Origin: CAVZQN01 sp963837395
GTDB lineage: Bacteria; Acidobacteriota; HRBIN11; JAKEFK01
Length of the DNA: 64,000 nucleotides
NCBI GenBank assembly: GCA_963837395.1
Contig: CAWINI010000004.1
Coordinates: 1,364,001-1,428,000, forward strand
Direction: 5' to 3'
Shown here: positions 1 through 7,573 of the stretch, one piece after another
Layout of the letters: each line of letters begins with the position of its first letter
How positions within the stretch are numbered: position 1 is the stretch's first letter
Position numbers and translations under genes: made by a program
Notes under the pieces: model-generated
What the model was told of the DNA's origin: nothing
Database searches by the model: none
What the model saw: the letters and a program-made list of their open reading frames with translations, nothing else

Positions 1-447
1 TACTTTAAAGGAAACTGGAGCGTTTTAAATGGATCATTAACTGGAGTTCATTATAAGAAAGCGGATGCCATCGCGCCATTCGTTGGTTGTACAAATTGTA
101 TCGTTGAAGCAGACCTTCAATTTGAAACAGCCGGCGGGAAAATTTCTTTGCTCGCGTGGTTCCAGGACAAGAAAAATAATTTTGAAATTGTCTTGAAAGA
201 AGATAAAGACAAGATCCAGTTGCTCAGAAAAGAAAATGGAATCAAAACCATGAAGCTGAAAGGAGATCTTACAATCGATCCTGGAACGAACTACCGCGTA
301 AGAGTAACGAATAATTCGGGGGCGATTAGCGTTCTGGTTAACGGAACCCTGATCCTTTCAGGCAACATAAGTAACAATCCGTTCGGCACAGTGGGATTCA
401 GGATTAAAACCACAAGTGCGAGCTTTAAAGAAATTACAGTGTACTAA
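1..447 (+). CDS. C-terminal end of a beta-sandwich (LamG/DUF1080-like) protein, partial
   Basis: The frame is open from the first base of the window to the TAA at 445-447, so the 148 visible codons are the end of a longer protein whose start lies upstream. The visible part alternates short beta strands and ends with a pattern typical of concanavalin-like domains: YRVRV, then VLVNGTLILSG, then GTVGFRI and a closing FKEITVY. This is the usual end of the LamG / 3-keto-disaccharide hydrolase (DUF1080) fold, which binds or cleaves carbohydrate, often outside the cytoplasm. No catalytic residue can be assigned. A TTG at 148 could serve as an internal start, but homologous-looking strands precede it, so it is probably not the true start. 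The family call is by pattern only. Confidence 0.6.
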   Translation, partial: YFKGNWSVLNGSLTGVHYKKADAIAPFVGCTNCIVEADLQFETAGGKISLLAWFQDKKNNFEIVLKEDKDKIQLLRKENGIKTMKLKGDLTIDPGTNYRVRVTNNSGAISVLVNGTLILSGNISNNPFGTVGFRIKTTSASFKEITVY

Positions 448-481
448 CTCTGTGGCTTTGCGGTAAAATGTGGCGGCCGGT

Positions 482-1534
482 ATGGTGAGACTCGACAACA
501 TCCTGAAATACGCCGGATCGATCGGCGCATCCGATGTTCACATCGCATCTGAGACAACTCCGCTAATCCGCATCCATGGCGAATTAAAGCCTGTCAAAAT
601 GAATCCTCTTACTTCCAAGGAGTCACTTGAATTGATCAACGAAATCATGACTCCGGAACAAAAAGATCATTTTGGTAAAAATCTGGATATCGATTTCTGC
701 TATCAAGCCCAGGGAATCGGAAGATTTCGCGTCAATATTTTGAAACAACGGAAAGGCGTAGATGCAGTCTTCAGGATCATTTCTCCCGAAATTCCAACCT
801 TGGAAAAATTGGGCCTTCCACCAGTGGTCAAACGCATGACCGAACATCATCAGGGACTTGTGTTGGTAACAGGTCCATCCGGATGCGGAAAAACCACGAC
901 ACTTGCTGCAATGATCGATCAAATAAACGCGAACAATAAGTTGCATATCATCACGCTGGAAGATCCGATTGAATATGTACACACGAATAAACTTTCAAAT
1001 GTCACTCAGCGCGAAGTTCATCGGCACACTGAAAGTTTTGCGGCAGCGCTACGTGCAGCTTTACGTGAAGATCCCGATGTAATTCTAGTTGGTGAAATGC
1101 GTGATCTTGAGACCATTTCAATGGCCATCACTGCTGCAGAAACCGGACACCTTGTTCTTGGTACGCTTCACACCAGAAATGCATCAAAAACTGTAGATCG
1201 AATTATTGATGCATATCCGCCAGCCCAACAGAATCAAATTCGTGCAATGGTTTCCGATTCACTTCGCGGGGTAATCAGCCAACAATTAATCCCTCAAGCC
1301 CACGGAAAAGGTCGTGTAATGGCATATGAAATTCTGGTTTCCAATCTTGCAATCGGTAATTTGATCCGCGATGGGAAATCCTTCCAAATTCCATCATTAA
1401 TGCAAATCGGAGTAAAAGAGGGAATGGTTCTGATGGATTACAGTCTCGCAAGACTTGTGAAAGAAAAAGTAATTACATATGAGCAAGGTTTTGCTCGAGC
1501 TGAAAACAAGAAAGCAATTATAAAGCCAGTGTAG
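482..1534 (+). CDS. pilT: Type IV pilus retraction ATPase PilT
   Basis: PilT is the hexameric cytoplasmic ATPase that depolymerises type IV pili and powers twitching motility. The 350-residue product has the family's full length and all its boxes: an N-terminal PAS-like part with SDVHI, Walker A GPSGCGKTTT near residue 131, Asp box LEDPIEYV near 160, Walker B DPDVILVGEMRD near 197, His box TGHLVLGTLHT near 221, and the PilT-specific AIGNLIRDGK (canonical AIRNLIRE) near the C-terminus. Walker A has Cys where most members have Ser. I take ATG 482 (MVRLDNIL) as the start because family members begin this way; a GTG at 470 would add four residues. A second pilT-like gene follows 23 bp downstream in the same direction, suggesting one transcript. 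Confidence 0.93.
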   Translation: MVRLDNILKYAGSIGASDVHIASETTPLIRIHGELKPVKMNPLTSKESLELINEIMTPEQKDHFGKNLDIDFCYQAQGIGRFRVNILKQRKGVDAVFRIISPEIPTLEKLGLPPVVKRMTEHHQGLVLVTGPSGCGKTTTLAAMIDQINANNKLHIITLEDPIEYVHTNKLSNVTQREVHRHTESFAAALRAALREDPDVILVGEMRDLETISMAITAAETGHLVLGTLHTRNASKTVDRIIDAYPPAQQNQIRAMVSDSLRGVISQQLIPQAHGKGRVMAYEILVSNLAIGNLIRDGKSFQIPSLMQIGVKEGMVLMDYSLARLVKEKVITYEQGFARAENKKAIIKPV

Positions 1535-1557
1535 GTATGTAATGGGGGCGAGAAGAA

Positions 1558-1815
1558 ATGGCTAATATTGACCGTTTTTTTTTAATCGTAAAGGAAAAAG
1601 ATGCGTCCGATATTCATTTCCTTGCGGGATCTGTACCAAAACTTCGGGTAGCCGGTAACCTTGAACCGATTGAAGGCGAACCTCCAATAACACACGATAA
1701 ACTCGTTGAACTACTGTTTGAAATTATCGGACCGACCGAAAAAGCAAAATTTATGGAAACGAAGGAACCTGGATTTTGCATACGGTCTGGAAGGTGTTGC
1801 ACGCTTCCGGTGTAA
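1558..1815 (+). CDS. PilT/PilU-like ATPase, N-terminal part of a frame-broken gene
   Basis: This 85-codon frame carries the PAS-like N-terminal domain of a second PilT-family ATPase (KEKDASDIHFLAGS, then GEPPITHDKLVELL). It loses homology after METKE and stops at 1813-1815. The continuation DFAYGLEGVARF lies in the next frame from about 1770. Removing one C from the CC at 1768-1769 would read KELDFAYGLEG and join the parts into one protein of about 359 residues. It starts at an ATG with a purine-rich GGGGGCGAGAAGAA stretch just upstream, a reasonable ribosome binding site. Either a sequencing error or a recent single-base insertion explains the break; a programmed shift is not supported by any recognisable slippery site. 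Confidence 0.8.
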   Translation: MANIDRFFLIVKEKDASDIHFLAGSVPKLRVAGNLEPIEGEPPITHDKLVELLFEIIGPTEKAKFMETKEPGFCIRSGRCCTLPV

Positions 1816-2638
1816 TTATCTTTTGCAAAAAACAGGAATGGGCGCTGTTTTTCGATTGATCCCTGAAAAAATCAAATCAGTCGATCAACTTGGTTTGCCC
1901 AAAGCGATTGAAAAATTAGCTCATCTTCAAAGCGGCCTCGTATTGGTCACTGGCCCAACGGGCAGCGGAAAATCAACAACGCTTGCAGCAATTATCGATG
2001 TGATTAATAACACTTACAATAAACACATCCTTACGATCGAAGATCCGATCGAATTTGTTCATCAGAACAAAACCTGTTTAATCACTCAAAGAGAAATTGG
2101 ACACGATACTCGCGGGTTTGGTAATGCATTGCGAGCTGCAGGACGTGAAGATGCTGATGTTGTATTGGTCGGTGAAATGCGTGATTTGGAAACTATTTCT
2201 CTTGCGCTGACTCTGGCTGAAACAGGACAACTTGTATTTGGAACCGTTCATACCAATAGTGCAGCAAAAACAATCGATCGTATTGTTGATGTCTTTCCAC
2301 CCGATCAACAGAACCAGGTTCGCATAATGCTTTCTGATTCGTTAAAAGGGATCGTGTCTCAACAATTGCTGCGAACCAAAGATGGTAAAGGCAGAGTTGC
2401 GGTGAATGAAATCTTATTTGGGTCTCCTGCGCTCTCAACAGTAATTCGTGAAGGCAAAATTCAGCAAATTATGTCATTGATTCAGGCAGGCAAAAATGAC
2501 GGTATGCAATCCATTGATGGTGCTTTAACTGACCTGGTTCATAAAGGCATAATCACACCGGAAGAAGCTTACCTGAAAGCATTTGATAAAAAACCCTTCG
2601 AGTTGTTGGTCAAACAACAACAGCAAGCGGCCTACTAG
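1706..2638 (+). CDS. PilT/PilU-like ATPase, motor-domain part of a frame-broken gene
   Basis: This frame carries the RecA-like motor domain of the second PilT paralogue. Homology begins at about base 1770 (LDFAYGLEGVARFRC); the codons from 1706 to 1770 are antecedent out-of-frame reading. Visible boxes are Walker A GPTGSGKSTT, Asp box IEDPIEFVH, Walker B DADVVLVGEMRD, and His box TGQLVFGTVHT. The AIRNLIRE-like position reads ALSTVIREGKIQQI, diverged from canonical PilT and closer to PilU-type paralogues. The tail is glutamine-rich (VKQQQQ). With the 5' part it would form a complete ATPase co-transcribed with pilT, as in organisms carrying paired PilT/PilU motors. Three bases after its stop begins a large inverted repeat. 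The family call is firm; PilU is only a guess. Confidence 0.85.
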   Translation: MNYCLKLSDRPKKQNLWKRRNLDFAYGLEGVARFRCNYLLQKTGMGAVFRLIPEKIKSVDQLGLPKAIEKLAHLQSGLVLVTGPTGSGKSTTLAAIIDVINNTYNKHILTIEDPIEFVHQNKTCLITQREIGHDTRGFGNALRAAGREDADVVLVGEMRDLETISLALTLAETGQLVFGTVHTNSAAKTIDRIVDVFPPDQQNQVRIMLSDSLKGIVSQQLLRTKDGKGRVAVNEILFGSPALSTVIREGKIQQIMSLIQAGKNDGMQSIDGALTDLVHKGIITPEEAYLKAFDKKPFELLVKQQQQAAY

Positions 2639-2641
2639 CTC

Positions 2642-2730
2642 GATGCTGGATTCTGGATGCTTGATGCTAGGACATCATAAGCCCGACAACTCGAGAAATG
2701 CCGAGCATCAAGCATCCAGCATCTAGCATC
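2642..2730. repeat. Long inverted repeat built from GATGCT units
   Basis: Arms at 2642-2668 and 2704-2730 are 27 bases each and complementary at all but two positions, separated by a 35-base spacer. Each arm is itself made of short units GATGCTG, GATGCTT and similar. It begins three bases after the stop of the second pilT-like gene. An RNA copy would fold into a strong hairpin. There is no T-run, so it is not a canonical terminator. The remainder of the space up to the next gene holds no recognisable RNA gene, apart from a short frame at 2784-2852 discussed under the radical SAM gene. Confidence 0.85.
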
Positions 2731-2907
2731 TGGAAACTTTTCGTGCTAAATTGTGGTGGCACCTTACCTCTGCCAGTGAAGACATGGGATTCTGGAGAGA
2801 CTGGCGGAAATTGTTTCAAGTCATATATTTAGCATTAATTTTCAAGCGGTAGGTGCGTTATTATTTCAAGACATATTAAAGTAATCCGAAGGCTGCGTGA
2901 ATTTTGG

Positions 2908-3894
2908 ATGATCGGCCGCGGCCTTACTCGAAAAAGCCATCCGGTATTGGCACATATTGTGCCGATTCGGCGTTGCAATCTGGCTTGTACTTATTGCAAT
3001 GAGTTTGATGATTACTCGGCTCCGGTGCCCGAGAATGTAATGCTGGAGCGAGTTGATCATTTAGGCGATCTGGGTCTTAGTGTCCTTGTAATCAGTGGGG
3101 GCGAGCCCCTTCTTCATCCATCTCTGGATACGATCATTGCGCATGCCCGCAAACGCGGCATGCTCACCGGCCTGATTAGCAATGGATATCTCCTAACAGT
3201 CGATCGTATTAAACGATTGAATGCCGCAGGACTGGATCACGTTCAAATCAGCATCGATAACATCAATCCGGATGAAGTTTCCAAAAAGAGCCTCAAAGTT
3301 CTGGACAAGAAGCTGCAAATGTTGGCTGAACATGCGCAATTTGGCGTTAATGTTAATTCGGTAATCGGCGGCGGCATCAAAAATCCAGAGGATGCGGAAA
3401 TCGTAAGCAAACGCGCAATTGAATTGGGTTTAACTACGACTCTGGGCATTATTCATAATGGACACGGTCAATTGAAACCGCTCACCAAATTGGAGCAAAC
3501 GATTTATCAAAAGCTAAGAAATCAGGGAAAACGCAGTTGGACACGTTTCTATAAATTCCAGGACAACATTGCATTAGGCAAAGCCAATGATTGGAGTTGC
3601 AGAGCAGGCAGCCGCTATTTGTATATTTGTGAAGATGGTTTGGTACATTATTGTTCCCAACAACGTGGATATCCTGGAATTCCACTTTCGGAATATACAC
3701 GAACAGATATAAAGCGCGAATTCAATACCAAGAAATATTGTGCTCCGTATTGTACTGTTGCTTGCGTACACGTCGTAGCTTCATTCGATAACTGGCGCGG
3801 TCCGCAAACTGAACGCGCTTTCGATCGGAAACATGCCCCCACGCAAGAACCGGAACCAGTCAATCTAGCCAACGCCCCTACTGCCGCAGATTAA
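2908..3894 (+). CDS. Radical SAM protein with SPASM-like C-terminal cysteines
   Basis: The product belongs to the radical SAM superfamily, which cleaves S-adenosylmethionine with a [4Fe-4S] cluster to start radical chemistry. The cluster motif CNLACTYC (CxxxCxxC) lies at residues 23-30, and a glycine-rich SGGEP SAM-binding stretch follows. The C-terminus has a cysteine set (WSCRAG, YCSQQRG, then CAPYCTVAC) resembling SPASM/twitch auxiliary cluster domains. The substrate cannot be told. ATG 2908 has no Shine-Dalgarno sequence, and the same frame is open back to 2839 with plausible amphipathic sequence (SRHIKVIRRLREF) but no standard start. An ATG at 2784 in another frame opens a matching leader (MGFWRDWRKLFQVIYLALIF) that stops at 2850-2852; removing one base near 2842-2850 would fuse them. 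The true protein is therefore probably about 40 residues longer. Confidence 0.85.
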   Translation: MIGRGLTRKSHPVLAHIVPIRRCNLACTYCNEFDDYSAPVPENVMLERVDHLGDLGLSVLVISGGEPLLHPSLDTIIAHARKRGMLTGLISNGYLLTVDRIKRLNAAGLDHVQISIDNINPDEVSKKSLKVLDKKLQMLAEHAQFGVNVNSVIGGGIKNPEDAEIVSKRAIELGLTTTLGIIHNGHGQLKPLTKLEQTIYQKLRNQGKRSWTRFYKFQDNIALGKANDWSCRAGSRYLYICEDGLVHYCSQQRGYPGIPLSEYTRTDIKREFNTKKYCAPYCTVACVHVVASFDNWRGPQTERAFDRKHAPTQEPEPVNLANAPTAAD

Positions 3895-3925
3895 CTCCCA
3901 AGTTCCATCATTGGAATCATGCAAG

Positions 3926-4723
3926 ATGGAAATCCAGATTAGGGATCTAGATCTTCCGGAGCTGGAACCATATCGAACACTACGAAGACCGGAAGATCAT
4001 TGGCGCAGAAGAATTTTTGTTGCAGAAGGCGAAAAGGTTGTTCGCCGGTTGATGCAATCCGGACTCAATATCATTTCTTTTCTGATGACTGCGCAATGGA
4101 AACATCAAATTTTTTCTGATGAGGCTTCTGCCACCGCTCCTGTCTATATCGCATCCAAAGCTCTACTGGAAACTATCGTAGGATTTCCACTGCATCAAGG
4201 CATCATGGCAGTCGCAAAAATGCCGGATGAAGGTTCATTGGAAGAATTACTTTCGATTCGCAAAGAACCGTTGATCGTTGCACTGGACGGCGTGGTAAAT
4301 GCGGAAAATGTCGGAGTCGCTATTCGTAGTTGCGCTGCATTTGGAGCTGATGCGATTCTGGTTGATCAAACTTCAAGCAGCCCATGGCTGCGCCGCTCAG
4401 TTCGAAATTCTATGGGAGGCATTTTTCAAATTCAATCATTTCATGTTCCAGATCTGACGCAGAAACTGGTTGAATTCAAACAAAAATATGGAATGCGGAT
4501 CATTGCCGCGCATCCCGGCGGTAATTCTCAGTTAAGCTCAACTGATTTAAAACGAGGGATTGTGCTGGTATTTGGAAATGAAGGTTTTGGACTGTCCGAA
4601 CGTATATTAAATGTGGCTGATTGTGCGGTATCGATTCCGATGAGAAACAGCACTGATTCGCTGAACATAGCAAGCGCCGTCGCCGTATTCCTTTACGAGG
4701 CTTCCCGTCAAAGAAATTCTTAA
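3926..4723 (+). CDS. TrmH/SpoU-family RNA 2'-O-methyltransferase
   Basis: SpoU-class (SPOUT) enzymes methylate the 2'-hydroxyl of a ribose in rRNA or tRNA using SAM bound in a trefoil knot. The N-terminal third (FVAEGEKVVRRLM) is the substrate-binding domain found in TrmH/RlmB-like proteins. The C-terminal knot carries the three SpoU motifs: NAENVGVAIRSCAAFG, LVFGNEGFGLS and IPMRNSTDSLNIASAVAVFLYE. The Asn, Arg and Glu residues expected for catalysis are present. I prefer ATG 3926 (MEIQIRDLDLPE); a TTG at 3911 would add five residues. The target RNA position cannot be predicted from sequence alone. The gene stands 31 bp after the radical SAM gene, possibly in one transcript. Confidence 0.9.
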   Translation: MEIQIRDLDLPELEPYRTLRRPEDHWRRRIFVAEGEKVVRRLMQSGLNIISFLMTAQWKHQIFSDEASATAPVYIASKALLETIVGFPLHQGIMAVAKMPDEGSLEELLSIRKEPLIVALDGVVNAENVGVAIRSCAAFGADAILVDQTSSSPWLRRSVRNSMGGIFQIQSFHVPDLTQKLVEFKQKYGMRIIAAHPGGNSQLSSTDLKRGIVLVFGNEGFGLSERILNVADCAVSIPMRNSTDSLNIASAVAVFLYEASRQRNS

Positions 4724-4776
4724 CTTGTCGATTTAGAGTTAGTTGGTTCGTCTTAATAATTCAGGAGGAAAACGAA

Positions 4777-5112
4777 ATGCCAAAATTTGTTTTGTTATTA
4801 AAAGAAGGATCGTTCGATGAATATTCACCGGAACAGATGCAAAAGATCGTTGAAAAATATGTAGGCTGGAGCAAACAACTTAAGGAAAATGGAACATATT
4901 TAGCCGGAGAAGAGTTATCAGGAAATGGTCGTACAGTTGCTATCAAGAATGGCAAGGTGATTGATGGACCTTTTGCAGAAACGAAAGAATCAGTTGGCGG
5001 TTTTTGGATGATTGAAACCGACAATTTAGATAAAGCTATTGAGATTAGTCGGAGTTGTCCGCACCTTGACTTTAATGGTGTTGTAGAAGTTCGCGAAGTC
5101 ATCCCCCATTAA
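4777..5112 (+). CDS. YCII/DGPF-domain protein
   Basis: This 111-residue protein is a member of the YCII-related (DGPF) family, ferredoxin-like alpha/beta proteins of uncertain biochemical role. The diagnostic motif VIDGPFAETKESVGGFW sits near the middle, and GRTVAIKNGKV precedes it. A strong Shine-Dalgarno AGGAGG at 4763-4768 fixes the ATG at 4777. It lies upstream of, and in the same direction as, an ECF sigma factor with a TPR tail; this pairing is the known hallmark of the ECF42 group, where the sigma factor controls the DGPF genes. I infer the same regulatory relation here. A perfect 8-bp hairpin (5123-5140) and a repeat element separate the two genes. Confidence 0.92.
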   Translation: MPKFVLLLKEGSFDEYSPEQMQKIVEKYVGWSKQLKENGTYLAGEELSGNGRTVAIKNGKVIDGPFAETKESVGGFWMIETDNLDKAIEISRSCPHLDFNGVVEVREVIPH

Positions 5113-5122
5113 GAAATACTAA

Positions 5123-5140
5123 CCACGAAGGTCTTCGTGG
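5123..5140. repeat. Perfect CCACGAAG/CTTCGTGG hairpin
   Basis: Two exact 8-base arms, CCACGAAG and CTTCGTGG, with a two-base centre lie 10 bases after the DGPF gene stop. It belongs to the CCACRAAG-type palindromes seen in several other gaps of the window. No T-run follows, so it may act as an mRNA 3'-end stabiliser rather than an intrinsic terminator. Confidence 0.6.
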
Positions 5141-5167
5141 CCTGCTTTGAAAAGTGTTAATCAATAA

Positions 5168-5265
5168 GTTCCCCCTCCTTATGAAGGAGGGGATTGAAGG
5201 GGTGGTTGGAGACATTTGAAAGGCTCCAACCCCCTCTTTAATCTCCCCCTTTATAAGGGGGAGAA
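5168..5265 (-). repeat. Three-stem intergenic repeat, copy A
   Basis: About 100 bp containing CCCCTCCTTATGAAGGAGGGG, a central stem with arms GGTTGGAG and CTCCAACC, and CTCCCCCTTTATAAGGGGGAG. It is the reverse complement of copies at 17004, 33275 and 44880. Homology with copy C continues outside the core: the flank at about 5280-5325 is the reverse complement of 33220-33263 with few differences, including a stretch around TTTCTGTTTGATC, so the full unit may be about 150 bp. Confidence 0.85.
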
Positions 5266-5338
5266 CGCGGCGACTGTTTTTCATTATTTCTGTTTGATCT
5301 AAGATCATGAGTTACTTCGTGGTTTAAAAAGAGAGTTC

Positions 5339-6598
5339 ATGACAATAGCAGAGTCATCCATTCACGATTTGGTTGATCATCTATTCAGGCAAAAATCGGC
5401 ACAAATCACGGCCATCCTGGTAAAAATTTTGGGAATCGATCATCTCGATTTAGCGGAGGATGTCGTTCAAGATGCATTGATCAAAGCAATTCAACAGTGG
5501 CCATTTTCCGGTGTTCCGAAAAATCCGGGAGGATGGTTAATGCAAGCAGCAAAATATCGTGCACTTGATATTTTGCGCCGCGAAACAACTTTTCGCGAAA
5601 AACAACCTCAACTGATTCAACAAATCACTCAACACATGGACAAAGATACTCAGGGACAACCAGAATTTGAAGATGAACAGTTAACGCTCATGTTCACATG
5701 CTGCCATCCACAACTGAATCTAGAAACGCAAACAGTTTTGATTCTGAAGACACTATGCGGATTTAGTGTTAACGAAATTGCACGAGCGTTTCTCACACAA
5801 CCTGCAACAATTGCACAACGGCTCGTGCGAGCAAAAAGGAAAATCAAAGAAGACAAAATCAGATTCGAGATTCCGGAGAATCAGGAACTCAGAGTTCGTT
5901 TGCACACTGTTCTGAATGTTTTGTATCTATTTTTCAATGAAGGCTACGGAGCCACTGAAGGCGAAGATCTTGTCAGGCACGATCTTTGCGAAGAAGCGAT
6001 CCGGCTTGCATTTCTTGTGGCAGAACATCCCGCAAGCGATTTGCCTGAAACGCACGCTCTCCTGGCACTGATGTTGTTTCATGCAGCACGATTGAAAACC
6101 CGCACCGATAGTGATGGCAATCTAATTCTTTTGGCAGAGCAAGATCGAACTCAATGGGATCGTAAGCTTATTCAACGCGGATTCTATCATCTCGATCGTG
6201 CAGCATCCGGGAAAGAGATGACGGAATATCATGTTCAAGCGGTTATCGCTTCTTATCATGCTTCAGCAGAGAACTATGAAAACACAAATTGGGGAAAAAT
6301 TTTGGATTTCTACGACATCTTGATTTCACTAAACCGTTCACCAGTTTTCATGCTAAATCGAGCGGTAGCAATGGCCATGAGAAATGGTCCGGAATCAGGA
6401 TTGATAGAACTTGATGAATTACGCAAATTGCCTTCAATGCAAAATTATTACTTGCTTCCTGCAACTTATGCTGAGCTTCATCGCAGACTGGGGAATCACC
6501 AGGAGGCGGCCAAGTACTATCGTCAAACTCTGGATTTGGTTCGCACAAAACCGGAACGCCAATTTGTGATGAAAAGAATTGCGGAGACGCAGGATTAA
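5339..6598 (+). CDS. ECF sigma factor with C-terminal TPR-like domain (ECF42 type)
   Basis: The product is a 419-residue extracytoplasmic-function sigma factor of the COG4941/ECF42 type. Region 2 (LDLAEDVVQDALIKAIQQW, NPGGWLMQAAKYRALDILRR) spans roughly residues 15-85, and region 4 (LKTLCGFSVNEIARAFL, with ATIAQRLVRAKRKI) about 135-180. The remaining 240 residues form the helical TPR-like domain typical of this group (FNEGYGATEGEDLVR, LNRAVAMAMRNGPESGL), which replaces a separate anti-sigma factor. The ATG at 5339 is preceded by AAAGAGAG. The DGPF gene directly upstream is its expected regulon partner. The protein redirects RNA polymerase; the inducing signal is unknown for the group. Confidence 0.93.
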   Translation: MTIAESSIHDLVDHLFRQKSAQITAILVKILGIDHLDLAEDVVQDALIKAIQQWPFSGVPKNPGGWLMQAAKYRALDILRRETTFREKQPQLIQQITQHMDKDTQGQPEFEDEQLTLMFTCCHPQLNLETQTVLILKTLCGFSVNEIARAFLTQPATIAQRLVRAKRKIKEDKIRFEIPENQELRVRLHTVLNVLYLFFNEGYGATEGEDLVRHDLCEEAIRLAFLVAEHPASDLPETHALLALMLFHAARLKTRTDSDGNLILLAEQDRTQWDRKLIQRGFYHLDRAASGKEMTEYHVQAVIASYHASAENYENTNWGKILDFYDILISLNRSPVFMLNRAVAMAMRNGPESGLIELDELRKLPSMQNYYLLPATYAELHRRLGNHQEAAKYYRQTLDLVRTKPERQFVMKRIAETQD

Positions 6599-6603
6599 TT
6601 AGG

Positions 6604-6709
6604 TGATGCGTGATGCGCAATGCGTGATGCGCAATGCGGGATGCGCGATGCGGGATAACGCGATGCGACGTGCGGTATACGCGGTGCGAGATGCGGATAC
6701 GCGATGGGA
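6604..6709. repeat. Period-7 degenerate array (GATGCGN)
   Basis: About fifteen imperfect 7-base units (TGATGCG, CAATGCG, GGATGCG, CGATGCG and variants) run head to tail after the sigma factor gene. The units degrade toward the right end. A short array of the same type, on the other strand, is at 37634-37660. It has no coding character. Confidence 0.8.
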
Positions 6710-6713
6710 GGTA

Positions 6714-6774
6714 ACCCCCAGCGTAAGCTGGGGGTAATAGATCATAAAAAGATTCAGCCCGCCGCAAGGCGGGC
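6714..6774. repeat. Two tetraloop hairpins between convergent genes
   Basis: A perfect 9-bp stem (ACCCCCAGC, loop GTAA, GCTGGGGGT) at 6714-6735 is followed by a perfect 7-bp stem (GCCCGCC, loop GCAA, GGCGGGC) at 6757-6774. Both loops fit the GNRA tetraloop pattern on the plus strand. The position between the sigma gene and the convergent methyltransferase gene suggests transcript-end structures, though no T-run follows either. Confidence 0.65.
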
Positions 6775-6781
6775 GTAAGAC

Positions 6782-7510
6782 CTATTTCACTGATAAAAAT
6801 CCGAGACGTCCCGGAAACATAGGTATCCTTCCATAACTCTGTAGATAACGTACCCGAAAACCAGCACGCTCCAATTCGCGCCGAATCAACGACCGCTTTA
6901 ACACTCTTACGTGATGAAGCTCTTCGCTTCTTCGATAGTGAGCAACAATTTTCCGAAACGTCACCTGATGGCGTGTAAGAATTCTTTTCTTACGATCACA
7001 CGTAGCTTCAAACAAAATCACCCAATCCTTGCCGGTCAAATAAATTCTTTTCGGATATTTCAATTCGTATGGCAAAGATTCCATAACATCAAAAATGAAA
7101 ATTCCACCTGGCTGTAGTGCTTCGTAGATATTGCGAAACAGTTGAAATAACGAATCTCTTTTTAGATTTCGATCAAACAGATAGCTGATGCATTCACCAA
7201 TCGACGTAACAGCATTGCAAGATGGCAATTTTGTTTGAAACAATGATCCAATTTTGAACTTCGCAGCCGGTGCACTCTTTCGCGCCAACTGAATCATTGC
7301 TGAAGATTGATCAACACCGAAAACTTCATAACCATGATGTAGAAGATGCCGTGCCCAGATTCCACTTCCGCAACCAAGATCAACAACCAAACCGGAATGA
7401 ATTCCATGATCTCGCAACAGTCTTAACAATCCTGGAGCCGCTTGATTCGCAAATCCGCCAAACCCGCGATCATGAATATAAGCCAGGTCTTCGTCATATT
7501 TTCCGGTCAT
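6782..7510 (-). CDS. Class I SAM-dependent methyltransferase
   Basis: The 243-residue product has the Rossmann-like fold of class I methyltransferases. Motif I VVDLGCGSGIW lies near residue 40, followed by VFGVDQSSAMIQLARK (acidic ribose-binding residue at the end of strand 2), and then ITSIGECISYLF-type motif IV and GGIFIFDVME after it. A C-terminal segment rich in Arg and Tyr replaces an obvious substrate domain, so the substrate is unknown. I chose ATG 7510 (MTGKYDEDLAYIH), since this matches how such proteins normally begin; an upstream in-frame start at 7567 would run into the divergent gene's leader. It diverges from the glycan operon at 7574, leaving 63 bp for both promoters. Confidence 0.85.
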   Translation of the reverse strand: MTGKYDEDLAYIHDRGFGGFANQAAPGLLRLLRDHGIHSGLVVDLGCGSGIWARHLLHHGYEVFGVDQSSAMIQLARKSAPAAKFKIGSLFQTKLPSCNAVTSIGECISYLFDRNLKRDSLFQLFRNIYEALQPGGIFIFDVMESLPYELKYPKRIYLTGKDWVILFEATCDRKKRILTRHQVTFRKIVAHYRRSEELHHVRVLKRSLIRRELERAGFRVRYLQSYGRIPMFPGRLGFLSVK

Positions 7511-7573
7511 ATCGTGTGTCTCTCGTCGAGAGATGAACCCCAATGGTATACTAACTGGGGGACTCAACGATCT

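Noticed and set aside
2639..2907. Small RNA or tRNA gene in this gap
   Set aside because: No cloverleaf or conserved tRNA boxes; the stem is the inverted repeat and the remainder looks like the missing N-terminus of the radical SAM gene.
4761..5102. A 113-codon open frame on the minus strand opposite the DGPF gene
   Set aside because: It mirrors a strongly supported gene with a Shine-Dalgarno sequence and family motif; the reverse frame is Ser-rich with no family features.
6604..6709. Possible CRISPR array
   Set aside because: Units are 7 bases with no spacers and no cas genes nearby; it is a simple tandem array.
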